Below, piece by piece: positions 1-11,600 of a stretch of DNA of 58,682 bases. This DNA comes from an uncultured Paraglaciecola sp. Its GTDB lineage: Bacteria; Pseudomonadota; Gammaproteobacteria; Enterobacterales; Alteromonadaceae. The DNA is taken from positions 1 to 58,682 of the forward strand of contig NZ_CAJWCF010000010.1 of NCBI RefSeq assembly GCF_913020055.1, written 5' to 3'. Each line of letters opens with the position of its first letter. The first letter of the stretch is position 1. A model generated the notes under the pieces. The model searched no databases. It saw only the letters and a list, made by a program, of their open reading frames with translations, and was not told the DNA's origin. A program made the translations under genes and the position numbers.

Positions 1-23
1 AGCAACCAGTTTGGAACCGAATA

Positions 24-1895
24 ATGAACCGTATAGCTCAATTTACTCTTATCATTGCCCTTTCGTTTAGCCAAAATATTTTGGCAGCCGACTTATCGGT
101 TGCAGATGTTGAAAACAAGATATCTGTAAAACAATCCGAATACGATAATTACAACAGCTCACTTGAAGCTCAAATTGCCAACGCTGCAAGTTTGGAAAGG
201 GAACTTAGTGAACTTCGTCAAAATGCCACCCTCGCTGACGCAGATAGGCAATCAGCGCTGATTGAGATGAATTTGCAATACGAAAAAGTGATTGATGATC
301 CAGAGTTAGATATCTCCCCGATTATTGGGACTTATGCAAAAGCAGTAAGAACCCACAAAGCAATCAAAGACGCCATCACTGACAAATACAACCAATGGCA
401 AGGTGAATTGCAAGATGTTGAACAAATGCAAATCTCTAAACACAGTCTACTAAACACTATTGAGGGCTTAAAAGAGCAGCTAAACAGCGCTCGAATCGAT
501 CGTTTGTATCAAGAGTTTAATCGCCAAGAAGCGATTGTAGTCAGTCACAACATTGCCTGCGACAAAGACGAAACCATTACAAAATGTATCAATCGCGGTA
601 AATCACTGGCCAAACAAAAAGCTTCGAAGCGTTTCTTAGACAGTGTGTTTGACGGTTTAAGTGAATCAGTTGAAGCAGAAAAAAGACGACAAACCTCTGA
701 TGCCTCGGTACAAGTTTTGCGTAGCGAAGTGGCTGATAGCAACTTTAGTGGTCAGGGCAACTTTAACGTTAAAATGAATTTAGAATTACAGGGTAATTTA
801 AAACGCTCTGAGGGTTGTGAATTATTAGGCTTAGACAGACGTTACTGCGTTAATTTTAAAGCCAACGAAAATGTACAAATTTCAAGTGTTAACTTATCTC
901 CAATGGCGACTGATGAATCTGTAATGTACGAATTGACAGTCCGCTCAAACGTGTTTGATGATGAAGTATTTATCAATGGTGTGAGCTATGGCTCTACTAA
1001 ATTACAGGTCATGTTGCCATCAGGTGAACATGACTTAGAAGTGGTTAAACGTGGTTACGAACCAAGTCGCCAAAAGGTCACTTTATCTGAGCCCAAAACT
1101 TTAAAGATCGAGTTGGACCGTTCACAATATACCTTTAGCAAAGGTGAACGCATTCAGGATATTTTAGCAGGTGATATTCCTGGTCCTGATTTAGTAGTGG
1201 TACCTGCGGGCAGTTTTCGCATGGGTGATATCACAGGTGTCGGTTTAGATAACGAACGCCCTGTACAAACTCAGGATTTAAAACAGTCATTTGGTATTAG
1301 CGAAACAGAAATAAGCGTAAAAGCGTTTGAGACTTTCGTGAATTCTACAAGTTACGTCACTGATGCTGAAAAACAAAAAGGCTGTGCAGCATACGAAGAT
1401 GGTCAAGCAGTATGGAAAGATGACCGTAATTGGCGTACTCCTGGATTTGTGCAAAATGATAATAGTCCAGTAGTATGTGTCAGTATGCACGATGCTAAAG
1501 CCTACGTTGAGTGGATTTCGCAAGCCAGTAGTCAGGCCTATAAACTACCTAGTGAAGCGCGCTGGGAATATGCGGCAAGAGCAGGCAAAGAGACGGATTA
1601 TTGGTGGGGTGAAGGTGTCAGCACTGATAACGCTAACTGCGGATGGTGTGGTAGCCAATGGTCAAATGTGAGCACTGCTCCAGTAGGTTCATTTGAACGT
1701 AATGATTTTGGTTTATTCGACACAGTTGGCAATGTCTGGGAATGGACCACAAGCAATCAAGCAGAAAGTAGCTCAGTTGTTCGTGGCGGCGCTTGGAACT
1801 TTGCACCTCGTTTAGCACGTGTATCCACAAGGATGGAATTAGACAGCAGCTTCCGTTCTAACTATATCGGCTTTAGAGTAGTCCGCGAACAGTAA
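24..1895 (+). CDS. Exported coiled-coil protein with PEGA and SUMF1-like (formylglycine-enzyme fold) domains
   Basis: The 623-residue protein starts with a signal peptide (cleavage near ILA-A, residue 21). A charged, probably coiled-coil region follows (about 25-190), then a PEGA-type beta domain (about 310-370) and a C-terminal SUMF1/FGE-sulfatase-type domain (about 385-620) with the signatures PSEARWEYAARAG, GNVWEWT, VVRGGAW and GFR. True formylglycine-generating enzymes use a cysteine pair in the segment after the RGG motif. Here that segment (RGGAWNFAPRLARVSTR) has no cysteine, so I infer a binding or structural role, not sulfatase activation. PEGA plus SUMF1 architectures often occur near signalling proteins, and a kinase/regulator pair lies downstream in the opposite orientation. 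The ATG overlaps an upstream TAA (TAATG), so it may be the distal gene of an operon that begins outside the window. Confidence 0.75.
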   Translation: MNRIAQFTLIIALSFSQNILAADLSVADVENKISVKQSEYDNYNSSLEAQIANAASLERELSELRQNATLADADRQSALIEMNLQYEKVIDDPELDISPIIGTYAKAVRTHKAIKDAITDKYNQWQGELQDVEQMQISKHSLLNTIEGLKEQLNSARIDRLYQEFNRQEAIVVSHNIACDKDETITKCINRGKSLAKQKASKRFLDSVFDGLSESVEAEKRRQTSDASVQVLRSEVADSNFSGQGNFNVKMNLELQGNLKRSEGCELLGLDRRYCVNFKANENVQISSVNLSPMATDESVMYELTVRSNVFDDEVFINGVSYGSTKLQVMLPSGEHDLEVVKRGYEPSRQKVTLSEPKTLKIELDRSQYTFSKGERIQDILAGDIPGPDLVVVPAGSFRMGDITGVGLDNERPVQTQDLKQSFGISETEISVKAFETFVNSTSYVTDAEKQKGCAAYEDGQAVWKDDRNWRTPGFVQNDNSPVVCVSMHDAKAYVEWISQASSQAYKLPSEARWEYAARAGKETDYWWGEGVSTDNANCGWCGSQWSNVSTAPVGSFERNDFGLFDTVGNVWEWTTSNQAESSSVVRGGAWNFAPRLARVSTRMELDSSFRSNYIGFRVVREQ

Positions 1896-1918
1896 GCCAA
1901 CTTAACTTAATAATAACA

Positions 1919-1946
1919 GCGAGTCGGATCTTTTAGTCAGACTCGC
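1919..1946. terminator. Weak hairpin between convergent genes
   Basis: GCGAGTC (1919-1925) and GACTCGC (1940-1946) form a 7-bp stem with a 14-nt loop, between the convergent SUMF1-like gene and response regulator. No T-run follows on either strand, so termination here is only a guess from position. Confidence 0.3.
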
Positions 1947-1956
1947 CGCTAAGCCT

Positions 1957-2361
1957 TCATGGTTTATGCGCCTTATTGAGATAGTTTTGTAACGATTCTA
2001 AAATACGCCCGTAATTAAAAGGTTTAGCAATAAAGCCATTCGCACCACTTTTAATTGCAGCCGTTACATTCTCTGCCGAACTTTCACCAGAAACCATCAC
2101 TACCATTATGTTCGGCTCGGTTTGACGGATTTGTTTTAACACCTCAAGACCACTTGTGTGAGGTAATTCGATGTCTAAATAAACCAAATTAATGTGACGT
2201 AAGGTTATTTGTTCGGGTATTGATTCACCCGTAGAAGAATGAAAGAAATTCGCTTCAATATCTACTTTGTGTTCACGTATACAGGCTAGTAAAGCAGCGC
2301 GTAATAACTCTCTACTATATTCAACATCATCTACTAATAAAATATTAATCGTTATACTCAT
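1957..2361 (-). CDS. Single-domain response regulator (CheY-like)
   Basis: This 134-residue protein is a lone receiver domain. It has the acidic pair D11-D12, phospho-acceptor D63 (YLDIE), switch residue S91 (VMVSGE) and the conserved lysine K113 (AKPF). There is no output domain, so it presumably acts by protein contact or as a phosphorelay step. Its start overlaps the end of the upstream hybrid kinase gene by 17 nt, so the two are very likely co-transcribed and partners. The receiver is slightly long because of an insert around residues 35-50. Confidence 0.9.
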   Translation of the reverse strand: MSITINILLVDDVEYSRELLRAALLACIREHKVDIEANFFHSSTGESIPEQITLRHINLVYLDIELPHTSGLEVLKQIRQTEPNIMVVMVSGESSAENVTAAIKSGANGFIAKPFNYGRILESLQNYLNKAHKP

Positions 2362-4000
2362 TTAACACTTCCGCTACTTTATGATTAAGGTTAGTACAAT
2401 GGTGGACTCCCTCTACATACTGTTTTTGCCTTAATAATAGCAAAGCATGCGCAGCTAGATTGGTTAAATTATTATGACCAAAACTTCCTGCTGAGCCCTT
2501 AATTACATGCGTGATTCGAATCAAACCCGCATAGTCAAGATTGTGTATATTTTCAGTTAATTCAACATGTTGCTTATCTAACTCAGTATAAAATAATGCT
2601 TTGATCTTAGGATCTTGAGCGATTAACTTGGTCTCTTGGACCTTATTGGCTACTTTATCGCCACACACTGTTAAATGTTGACTGAGTACTTGGTATAGGT
2701 TTTCTAATTCAAGAGGTTTGCAAAGCGTACCTGTAAAGCCAATATCTGCATATTCCTGTATGTCTGAGGGCATTACATTAGCTGTTAGTGCATAAATTGG
2801 CAGATTTACACCTAATTGCTTGAGTGATTTCATCGCCTCCTTACCATCCATTACTGGCATCTGAATATCCATTAAAACTAAATCATACTCACCTGTCAGT
2901 GCCTTTTGCAAACCTTCTAACCCATTTATCGCCAAGTCTACTTTGGCTCCTGTTTGTTGCAAATTCAAAGTAATCAGCTGTTGATTGACTTCAGTGTCTT
3001 CCACCAACAGAATGTTGCCGACCAATGAAGGAATTATCACAGATTGATGAGCAATAATATCTCTACTTTTTAGAGATTTACATTCACCTCCATATTCTTG
3101 GCAGACAATAGACATAGAGAATTTTGAGCCTACGCCTAAGGTGGACTCGAGTTCGACCTCCCCACCCATTAATTCAACCAAACTTTTAGTTATAAATAGA
3201 CCTAACCCCGTGCCACCAAAATTGTGCGTAATACTCGCGTCACCTTGGCTAAAATAGTCAAATATCAAGGTTTGTTTATCATCATCAATGCCTTGACCAG
3301 TATCAACCACATCAATATGTAAGGTGTTAGAGCTAAAGGAAAATTTCACATGTAAGCTGATACTCCCTGATTGAGTAAACTTAATCGCATTACTTAATAA
3401 GTTATCAATTACCTGTTTGATTCGAGTAGGGTCTGCCACTATCCATTCAGGTAAAACAGAGTCAATTATCAAGGCAAATTCAAGTTGCTCTTTTTGGCAA
3501 TTAAACACATAAATTTGTTCAATACTTTGCAGTAAATTCGGAAGATTAAAGCGTAAGGGATTAAGTTCCAATTTTTGATTTTCAATATTGCTTACATCTA
3601 ATATTTCACCTAATAATGTGGTTAAGTGGCGACCACTGCCAATAATCGTAGTGAGATATTTGACTCTTTCCTCGCGACTAGGACTGTGTTGCAACAATAC
3701 TTCGGCAAATCCAATAATAGCCGTTAAAGGAGTCCTTATTGCATGGCTCATATTTGCCAAAAATTGTGACTTAGCTAGATTTGCTTCACGGGCTTCAGTT
3801 TTTGCTTTTTCTGCTTCATGGGTGCGCTCAAAGACTTGTTTTTCTAAATTTTCTTTGAACTCTTCTAACTCTTTATTCCGTTGATATAATTCAAGGGATT
3901 TTTTTTCCAAAATTGTTTCAGCAGCTTGTCGAGCTTTTCGCTCTCTTTCATAACGCTTTTTAAGTCTATCTTCGTTCATGCGAGTACTTAGGTTTGCCAC
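2345..4000 (-). CDS. Cytoplasmic hybrid histidine kinase (HisKA-HATPase-receiver-Hpt)
   Basis: A 551-residue protein without membrane segments or a recognisable sensor domain. Order: N-terminal coiled coil (about 10-75), HisKA with H86, HATPase_c (N-box near 198-205, DTGQGID at 233-239, GTGLGL at 263-268), a receiver with phospho-acceptor D378 and K428, and an Hpt domain with H498 (THVIKGSAG). The domains form a full H-D-H relay that could end on the neighbouring single-domain regulator, whose start overlaps this gene by 17 nt. The H-box reads SHAIRTPL instead of the usual SHE-type, so the acidic residue next to the phospho-histidine is alanine. Input probably comes from a partner protein binding the coiled coil. 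It is divergent from mreB. Confidence 0.9.
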   Translation of the reverse strand: MANLSTRMNEDRLKKRYERERKARQAAETILEKKSLELYQRNKELEEFKENLEKQVFERTHEAEKAKTEAREANLAKSQFLANMSHAIRTPLTAIIGFAEVLLQHSPSREERVKYLTTIIGSGRHLTTLLGEILDVSNIENQKLELNPLRFNLPNLLQSIEQIYVFNCQKEQLEFALIIDSVLPEWIVADPTRIKQVIDNLLSNAIKFTQSGSISLHVKFSFSSNTLHIDVVDTGQGIDDDKQTLIFDYFSQGDASITHNFGGTGLGLFITKSLVELMGGEVELESTLGVGSKFSMSIVCQEYGGECKSLKSRDIIAHQSVIIPSLVGNILLVEDTEVNQQLITLNLQQTGAKVDLAINGLEGLQKALTGEYDLVLMDIQMPVMDGKEAMKSLKQLGVNLPIYALTANVMPSDIQEYADIGFTGTLCKPLELENLYQVLSQHLTVCGDKVANKVQETKLIAQDPKIKALFYTELDKQHVELTENIHNLDYAGLIRITHVIKGSAGSFGHNNLTNLAAHALLLLRQKQYVEGVHHCTNLNHKVAEVLNEYND

Positions 4001-4061
4001 TTAAATTATGAGCCTACTATAATCAATAACACAGTTTTGTAGTGTCTTTTAACGTCTAATT

Positions 4062-5227
<1,166 letters not shown>

Positions 5228-5252
5228 TAGTCATTGCATTTTCTTAGTAAAC

Positions 5253-5273
5253 AAGGCGACATGATGTCGCCTT
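5253..5273 (+). terminator. Intergenic hairpin after mreB (possible attenuator)
   Basis: AAGGCGACA (5253-5261) and TGTCGCCTT (5265-5273) form a perfect 9-bp stem with a 3-nt loop in the mreB-mreC gap. No T-run follows. It may reduce read-through or mark an mRNA processing point so that mreB is made in excess over mreC and mreD. Confidence 0.45.
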
Positions 5274-5286
5274 CAGGCAGACAATA

Positions 5287-6147
5287 ATGAATTTAATGTT
5301 TTCAAGTGGTCCCTCTCTGCCTAACAGGTTAGCTTTGGCCCTTTTGCTGTCTATCTGTCTTATTGTATTCGATCATAAATTCAATGGGTTTGGCACAACT
5401 AGGGTGTATCTCAATTCACTTGTCAGCCCCCTACAATACCTAGCTAACCTCCCCGGTCAATTGCTCAATGCCAGTGCCAGTCGTTTTGTTTCTCACGAAC
5501 GTTTGTTTAATGACAATGCCAAATTAACCCATGATGCCATGTTAATGAATGGCCAACTGCAGCGCCTAACCTTTTTGCAAGAAGAAAATGACCGTTTGCG
5601 CAGCCTGTTAAATTCTCCCGTACAAGACAACACGCGCAAAGTTGTGGCAGAGCTCATGGCGGTGGACAACAACCCTTATAGTCATCAAATTGTTATCAAT
5701 AAAGGGGCTATTCATGATGTCTTTGAAGGGCAACCTGTTCTCGATGATAAAGGTATTGTGGGGCAAATCATGCAAGTGAGTTCGACTAATAGTCGTGTAT
5801 TGCTTATAGCTGATGTAACTCACGCCATCCCTGTTCGGGTGGCTCGAAATAACGTACGTTTAGTGGTGTCCGGCTCAGGTAGCTTAAACGAACTATTAAT
5901 CCAACATGTTGCTCACAGTAGTGACTTAAAAATAGGCGATGTTTTATTGTCCTCTGGCTTAGGTAATGTATTTCCAGAAGGCTATCCGGTAGCTACCATC
6001 ACCTCTATTATTCGAGATGAAAGCAGACCTTTTTCTCAAGTTAGAGCAACACCTGTTGCGCAACTGGACCGCTTGAAATACTTATTACTACTTTGGTCAG
6101 AGCGCACGCTTGGCGACACTCTTGACACGGGGATAACTGTAAAATGA
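5287..6147 (+). CDS. mreC: Rod-shape determining protein MreC
   Basis: A 286-residue bitopic inner-membrane protein. It has a short cytoplasmic N-terminus, one membrane segment (about residues 14-30), a periplasmic coiled coil (about 65-110, including LQEENDRLRSLL) and the MreC beta-domain core (about 120-275; VAELMAVDNNPYSHQIVINKG, GQPVLDDKGIVGQ). MreC links MreB and MreD to PBP2/RodA in the elongasome. Its stop overlaps the mreD start by 4 nt (ATGA), so translation is probably coupled. Confidence 0.96.
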   Translation: MNLMFSSGPSLPNRLALALLLSICLIVFDHKFNGFGTTRVYLNSLVSPLQYLANLPGQLLNASASRFVSHERLFNDNAKLTHDAMLMNGQLQRLTFLQEENDRLRSLLNSPVQDNTRKVVAELMAVDNNPYSHQIVINKGAIHDVFEGQPVLDDKGIVGQIMQVSSTNSRVLLIADVTHAIPVRVARNNVRLVVSGSGSLNELLIQHVAHSSDLKIGDVLLSSGLGNVFPEGYPVATITSIIRDESRPFSQVRATPVAQLDRLKYLLLLWSERTLGDTLDTGITVK

Positions 6148-6620
6148 GCATTCGTCACTATGCTATTACACTGAGCATTGTTATCGCCTTGGTACTACAG
6201 ATCATGCCTATGCCGGCCATTGCCGATTTGTATCGTCCAGATTGGGTGTTATTGGTTTTGAGTTATTGGGCACTTGCGTTGCCCAACAGAATTAACGTAG
6301 GCGCAGCATTTTTTACTGGCCTAATACTCGATATATTACTGGGCACCAGTATAGGTGTACATAGTTTTGCAATGAGTTTATGCATTTATGTATTAGCCAC
6401 AAATTATAAGCGCTTGCGCAACTATTCTGTTTGGCAACAATCTATCATCATTGGCATTATGGCGGCCTTATATAACCTAGTGATCTTTTGGTTACAACAT
6501 TTGATCACTGATATTTATTTCTTATTTGATTATCTATGGCCCGTAGCTAGCTCAATGGTCATATGGCCTTGGCTATTCTGGTTACTACGTAAAGTTCGTC
6601 GCCAACTGCGCCTGAATTAA
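6144..6620 (+). CDS. mreD: Rod-shape determining protein MreD
   Basis: A 158-residue polytopic inner-membrane protein with five or six hydrophobic segments. It has the MreD signature near the N-terminus (LYRPDWVLLVLSYWAL) and the motif FFTGLILDILLGTSIGVHSF. It works with MreC in the elongasome. It overlaps mreC by 4 nt and maf by 1 nt (TAATG), so the three genes are tightly coupled. The length matches the family (about 160). Confidence 0.95.
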   Translation: MSIRHYAITLSIVIALVLQIMPMPAIADLYRPDWVLLVLSYWALALPNRINVGAAFFTGLILDILLGTSIGVHSFAMSLCIYVLATNYKRLRNYSVWQQSIIIGIMAALYNLVIFWLQHLITDIYFLFDYLWPVASSMVIWPWLFWLLRKVRRQLRLN

Positions 6621-7192
6621 TGATGCTGCTTCTAGCTTCTCAGTCTCCTCGCAGAGCTGAATTACTCAAACAAATCGGCGTACCATACAGTCAATACCCA
6701 GTAAATATTGACGAGACTGTGCTAAGCCATGAAACTCCAGACGCGTATGTTCAAAGAATGGCTCAAGAAAAGTCTAGTTTTGGTTATAAAAGAGCGGGAG
6801 CGAAAAAATTAGTATTAGGTGCTGATACAATAGTAGTAGCGCAGGGCTGCATTTTAGGCAAGCCCAAAGACAAAGCTGACGCAATGCGTATGTTGAGTAT
6901 ATTGTCCGATAACAGCCACCAAGTATTCACTGCCGTTACTATCACCAGCGCTAAACAACAAAAAACCATTGTCGTTGAAACTAAGGTCTGTTTTGGCCCT
7001 CTAAGTACACAGCAAATGGCTTGGTATTGGCAAACTGGTGAACCTCAAGATAAAGCTGGAAGTTATGGCATACAGGGCTTAGGTGGACAATTTGTGAAAC
7101 ATATTAAAGGTAGTTATAGCGCTGTTGTGGGGCTACCCTTATACCAAACGAGAATGTTATTAACTGAATTTGGGATCATAAATGAGTGCTGA
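6620..7192 (+). CDS. maf: Maf-family nucleotide pyrophosphatase (YhdE type)
   Basis: A 190-residue cytoplasmic protein with the Maf signatures SQSPRRAELL (near residues 8-17), GADTIVV and GKPKD. YhdE-type Maf proteins hydrolyse dTTP, UTP and some modified nucleotides to the monophosphate plus pyrophosphate, in nucleotide-pool sanitation. The position between mreD and rng is the usual one for yhdE in gammaproteobacteria. The first two codons are both ATG (6620 and 6623) and either could start. The 3' end overlaps rng by 11 nt. Confidence 0.94.
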   Translation: MMLLLASQSPRRAELLKQIGVPYSQYPVNIDETVLSHETPDAYVQRMAQEKSSFGYKRAGAKKLVLGADTIVVAQGCILGKPKDKADAMRMLSILSDNSHQVFTAVTITSAKQQKTIVVETKVCFGPLSTQQMAWYWQTGEPQDKAGSYGIQGLGGQFVKHIKGSYSAVVGLPLYQTRMLLTEFGIINEC

Positions 7193-8645
7193 ACTATTAA
7201 TCAATGTTACCCCTTCTGAGTCACGTGTCGCACTGATTGAAAACGGTATTCTGCAAGAAATTCATATAGAAAGGCACACAAAGCGAGGCCTAGTTGGAAA
7301 TATTTATCGCGGAAAAGTCAGCAGAGTATTGCCCGGTATGCAAGCAGCATTTGTCGACATAGGTTTGGATAAGGCTGCATTTTTACACGCCTCTGACATC
7401 GCTGTTCATAGTGAAGTGGAAGAAGAAGTATCTCCTAACCATATCGAAAAGAAAGATATTCGAGAGCTGGTTAGAGATGGGCAAAATATCGTTGTACAAG
7501 TGGTGAAAGACCAAATAGGCACCAAAGGCGCTAGACTGACCACTGATATTACAATCCCCTCCCGTTATTTGGTATTTATGCCCAGCGTTGAACATGTTGG
7601 CGTATCTCAACGTATTGAAGATGAAGTAGAAAGAGAGCGCCTAAAAGCACTAGTCCAAGGTTTTTGTAGTGAAGACGGTGGTTTTATATTACGTACTGCG
7701 GCTGAAGGCGTTAAAGAACAAGAACTCATTCAAGATGCCGATTTTCTCAAACGTTTGTGGCAAAAAATTCGTTCTCGAATGAAAAACAAATCACACATTC
7801 TGTATGAAGATTTGCCGTTAGCACGTCGCGTATTAAGAGACTTTGTTGGAACCCAGCTAGATCAAATTAGAGTCGATTCGAAACTGTCTCTACAAGAGTT
7901 GCAGCAGTTTACTGAAGAATATGTGCCAGAGCTTCATAAGCTTTTAGAATATTACCCTGGTGAAAGACCTATTTTTGATTTATACGATGTTGAGAATGAA
8001 TGTCAACGCTCGTTAGAAAGGCGGGTAGATTTAAAATCAGGTGGTTACCTGATCATCGACCAAACCGAAGCGATGACCACAATCGATATCAATACGGGTG
8101 CCTTTGTTGGTCACCGTAATTTAGAAGAAACTATTTTCAATACTAATATTGAGGCCACTCAGGCTATTGCACGTCAACTGCGGTTGCGCAACTTGGGGGG
8201 CATGATCCTAATCGACTTCATTGATATGACAGTGGATGATCACAAAAGAAGGGTGATGCACAGCCTAGAGGTAGCCACGAATAAAGACCGAGCCAAAATC
8301 AATATCCATGGTTTCACTATGCTTGGCTTAATCGAAATGACACGCAAAAGAACCCGTGAAAGCCTAGAACATGTTCTATGTGGTGAATGTCCTGTATGTA
8401 AAGGCCGCGGCTCTGTCAAAACCGTAGAAACGGTATGTTTTGAAATTATGCGCGAAATTGTTCGAGTTTCTCGCGCATACGACGCAGACAAATTTGTGGT
8501 TTATGCAGCACCAGCGGTAGCCGAAGCTTTGTTAGGTGAGGAGTCTCATATGTTGGCGGAACTGGAAATGTTCGTCACCAAACAAATTAAGGTTCATACT
8601 GAACTGTTATATAACCAAGACAAATTTGATGTTGTCATGATGTAA
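7182..8645 (+). CDS. rng: Ribonuclease G
   Basis: A 487-residue RNase E/G-family endoribonuclease that matures the 5' end of 16S rRNA and cleaves some mRNAs. It has an N-terminal S1 RNA-binding domain (about 35-125) and a DNase I-like catalytic part with metal-binding D302 (TIDINTG) and D345 (LIDFID). The Zn-link cysteines C403-x-x-C406 lie within CGECPVCKGRG. The long C-terminal scaffold of RNase E is absent, and the length matches RNase G (about 489). It overlaps maf by 11 nt and is followed 12 nt later by yhdP, as in E. coli. Confidence 0.97.
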   Translation: MSAELLINVTPSESRVALIENGILQEIHIERHTKRGLVGNIYRGKVSRVLPGMQAAFVDIGLDKAAFLHASDIAVHSEVEEEVSPNHIEKKDIRELVRDGQNIVVQVVKDQIGTKGARLTTDITIPSRYLVFMPSVEHVGVSQRIEDEVERERLKALVQGFCSEDGGFILRTAAEGVKEQELIQDADFLKRLWQKIRSRMKNKSHILYEDLPLARRVLRDFVGTQLDQIRVDSKLSLQELQQFTEEYVPELHKLLEYYPGERPIFDLYDVENECQRSLERRVDLKSGGYLIIDQTEAMTTIDINTGAFVGHRNLEETIFNTNIEATQAIARQLRLRNLGGMILIDFIDMTVDDHKRRVMHSLEVATNKDRAKINIHGFTMLGLIEMTRKRTRESLEHVLCGECPVCKGRGSVKTVETVCFEIMREIVRVSRAYDADKFVVYAAPAVAEALLGEESHMLAELEMFVTKQIKVHTELLYNQDKFDVVMM

Positions 8646-8657
8646 GTAGCCTGAAAC

Positions 8658-11600
8658 GTGAAAACCGAAGCCAAAAGTGCGTCATTTTATGCCGCCTATC
8701 TGATCAAAAAACTTTGGGCACTAGTTGCCTTAAGCTTGGTCGTGGTGGCGGTAATACTTAGTGTTGTACGTTATTCATTGCCTTATATGAATGATCAAAA
8801 ACATCATCTAGAACAATGGTTATCAGGCCAAGTTGGTGCTGAATTAAAAATAGGTGAAATTACTGCTAAATGGCAAGGCATAGGCCCTTCGATAGTTTTA
8901 CGCAATGTAAAACTAGTGCAAAGTTCACAATCCCCAATTAATCTAACGATTGCTGAAACAGCCATTGAAGTCGATTTTTGGCAATCTGTTCTGGCTAGGC
9001 AAATTCAATCAAATAAGTTTGATTTGCGAGAAATGGAATTGAGCATTGATGTCGCTTCAATAGCCCAGGATGATTCCACCTACCCTATTGTTGAAGCGTT
9101 AGAAAAGCTATTTTTACAACAGTTACAGCTGTTTTCTATTAGCCAAAGTAAAATAATTATCAATACCAGAAATAACCAACAGCAAGTGGTGCTGATTGAC
9201 CAAGTGTCTTGGGTGAATAAAGACGAACACCACCAAGGCATAGGGCAGCTGCAAATAGAGGAAATCGCGAAAAATTCCGCGTCATTTATTATTGATTTAT
9301 ATGGTAATCAAGAAGCACTACACGGCACTTTTTTTGCTGAGGGAGAAGAAGTTGATTTGTCTCCTTGGGTAGAACAATTGATACCCAGCAAACACAAGTT
9401 AGTCGAGAGTCGCGGCAGTTTTGTGATGTGGGCGACGATAAAAGATAAATCACTGCAGTCTGTGCAACTTGATTTATCTAATAGTCGCTTCGATTGGCAA
9501 GATACAGAAAGTGGCAATTCAGAGAATAACCTTAAGGCCGCAGTGTTGGGCGGGCAAATCAATGCTAGCCCTTTAAATAATGAATGGATATTTAACCTCA
9601 ACAATTTGACCATTCAGATAAACGACAATGTCCTGGTCTCAAACTGGTTAGGAAAAATCAACCAAGCCGGCGCTCTGACGTTACAACATAACCAACCGCT
9701 CAAATTGGCCTCAGTGTTACCTATGTTAGGGCTGACGTTGGATCCCACCCAAACTAAGTCACTAGCGTCACTGCAGCCACAAGCAACCCTAAACTCATTC
9801 AATATCCACCGCACTTTAAGTGGCGATATGTCAATTAAAGCCTCAATTAGCGATCTTCAGTGGCAACAGACAAAATATATTCCTGGTATGTCTGGTTTGG
9901 CAACCGAGCTAAATTGGTTTAACGGTATTGGGCGATTAAATCTAAAAGGAAAATCAGGGCAACTTCAGATAGATAGGTTGTTACCAGATAATATTGATTA
10001 CCAGCGCTTTTATACTGATTTATATATTCAGGCCTCCGAACAAAATATCAGTTTTATCACTGAAAACACCTTATTCAAAAGTGACCTTATAACTTTACGC
10101 CCTAACGTTTCCTACCGCAGCATAGACAATAACTTAGCTTTATCATCAACCATCGAAACGATTGACGTAGCGCTACTACCCCTGCTTTACCCAACTGAAC
10201 TTATGGGTGTTGGAACTAAGAACTATTTAGTCGATTCTTTACAGCAAGGACAAGTAAAAAGTGCTCAAATAATTTGGCATGGTGCAGTCAATGCCTTCCC
10301 CTTTGAGCAAGGCAAAGGTGTTTTTCAAGCGCAGGTACAAGTGCTAGATGGGCAGTTGAAATTTGCCCCACAATGGCCTGCCTTAACTAATTTTGATGTC
10401 AATTTACTTTTCGAAAACCAAAGCCTGACCATGACTAGCCAAAAAGGCCAGTTACTGGATGTAGAGTTAGATCACTTGTCTGCAAAAATACCTAAACTGG
10501 CTGCAAAGGCGGTACTAACTATAGGTGTCGATGCCCAAGCCAATGGGCAACAAGTTACAGATCTGATGTTACAAAGTAGTCTTGCTGATACGCTTGGCAA
10601 AACATTACAACAAGTTAAAGTAAGTGGGCCACTACAAGCCGAATTAGACCTGCATATCCCTTTATCTGGCGAAGAGTTGGTTGCCAAAGGCAAAGCAATA
10701 TTGGTTGAAAATAAGGTTGAGCTACCTAGCTTAGATATATTATTGGAGCAAACTACAGGCTCAGTAAGCTTTATTAATAGTAAAATAAACACCACTGGTC
10801 TCACGGCACAGTTATTACAACAACCGATAAAGATCAAGCTGACTGGCGAACAAAAGGACAAAGGTTATCAAACAGATATTAATATTCAGGGAGACTGGCA
10901 GGTTACACCTTTGCTTGAACCTTTTTCAGAAGGCTTATCGAAATATCTAACAGGCAGTAGCAACTGGAACGCAGATATTGCCCTCACGCTTCCATCTGAA
11001 GGTTATCGATATACAGCACAAATAGTCAGTGAACTCACCCAATTAAGTTCGGACTTACCCGCTCCATTCGCCAAAACCTCTGAGCAATCACTGCCACTTC
11101 TAATCTCAAGCCAAGGTAATCAACAAGCTTCTTCAATAAAAGCCACACTCGGTGATGAAGTTGAATTTAACGGCAACTTACCGCATAAAAACATGCAATT
11201 TTCTCGAGCGCATTTAGCGATTGGACAATCGGATTTAATGGGTATGGGTTTGGGTTTTAGTATTTCAGCGAATATGACTGAATTAGATGCAACACCTTGG
11301 TATAACGTTATTAATACGCTTATAAATGATCTTCCTGAGCACACAAATAAACCATTATTAGAAGCGCCGAAACGAATTTTTATCAATGCTGGCAATGCAT
11401 TAATAGCATCACAGCGATTTACTGGGTTAGAAATGGTTGCCAAAAATACCAGTGATAGCTGGTTATTCGATATAAACGCCAAAGAAACACGGATGGAAGT
11501 TGCTCTATACAAAGATTGGCTAAATAAAGGTGTGGCTATCAATGCTGATTTTATTGAACTAACAAAGTGGCAAGGCACTGAGTCAGATAATAACGAAACA

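Noticed and set aside
1-24. Possible 3' end of an upstream gene (open frame to TAA at 22-24, overlapping the next ATG)
   Set aside because: Only seven codons are visible, too few to support a gene call, although the TAATG overlap is suggestive.
1957-4000. Kinase/regulator pair as a chemotaxis operon
   Set aside because: No CheA, CheW, CheB or receptor features; the kinase has a HisKA-type hybrid layout.
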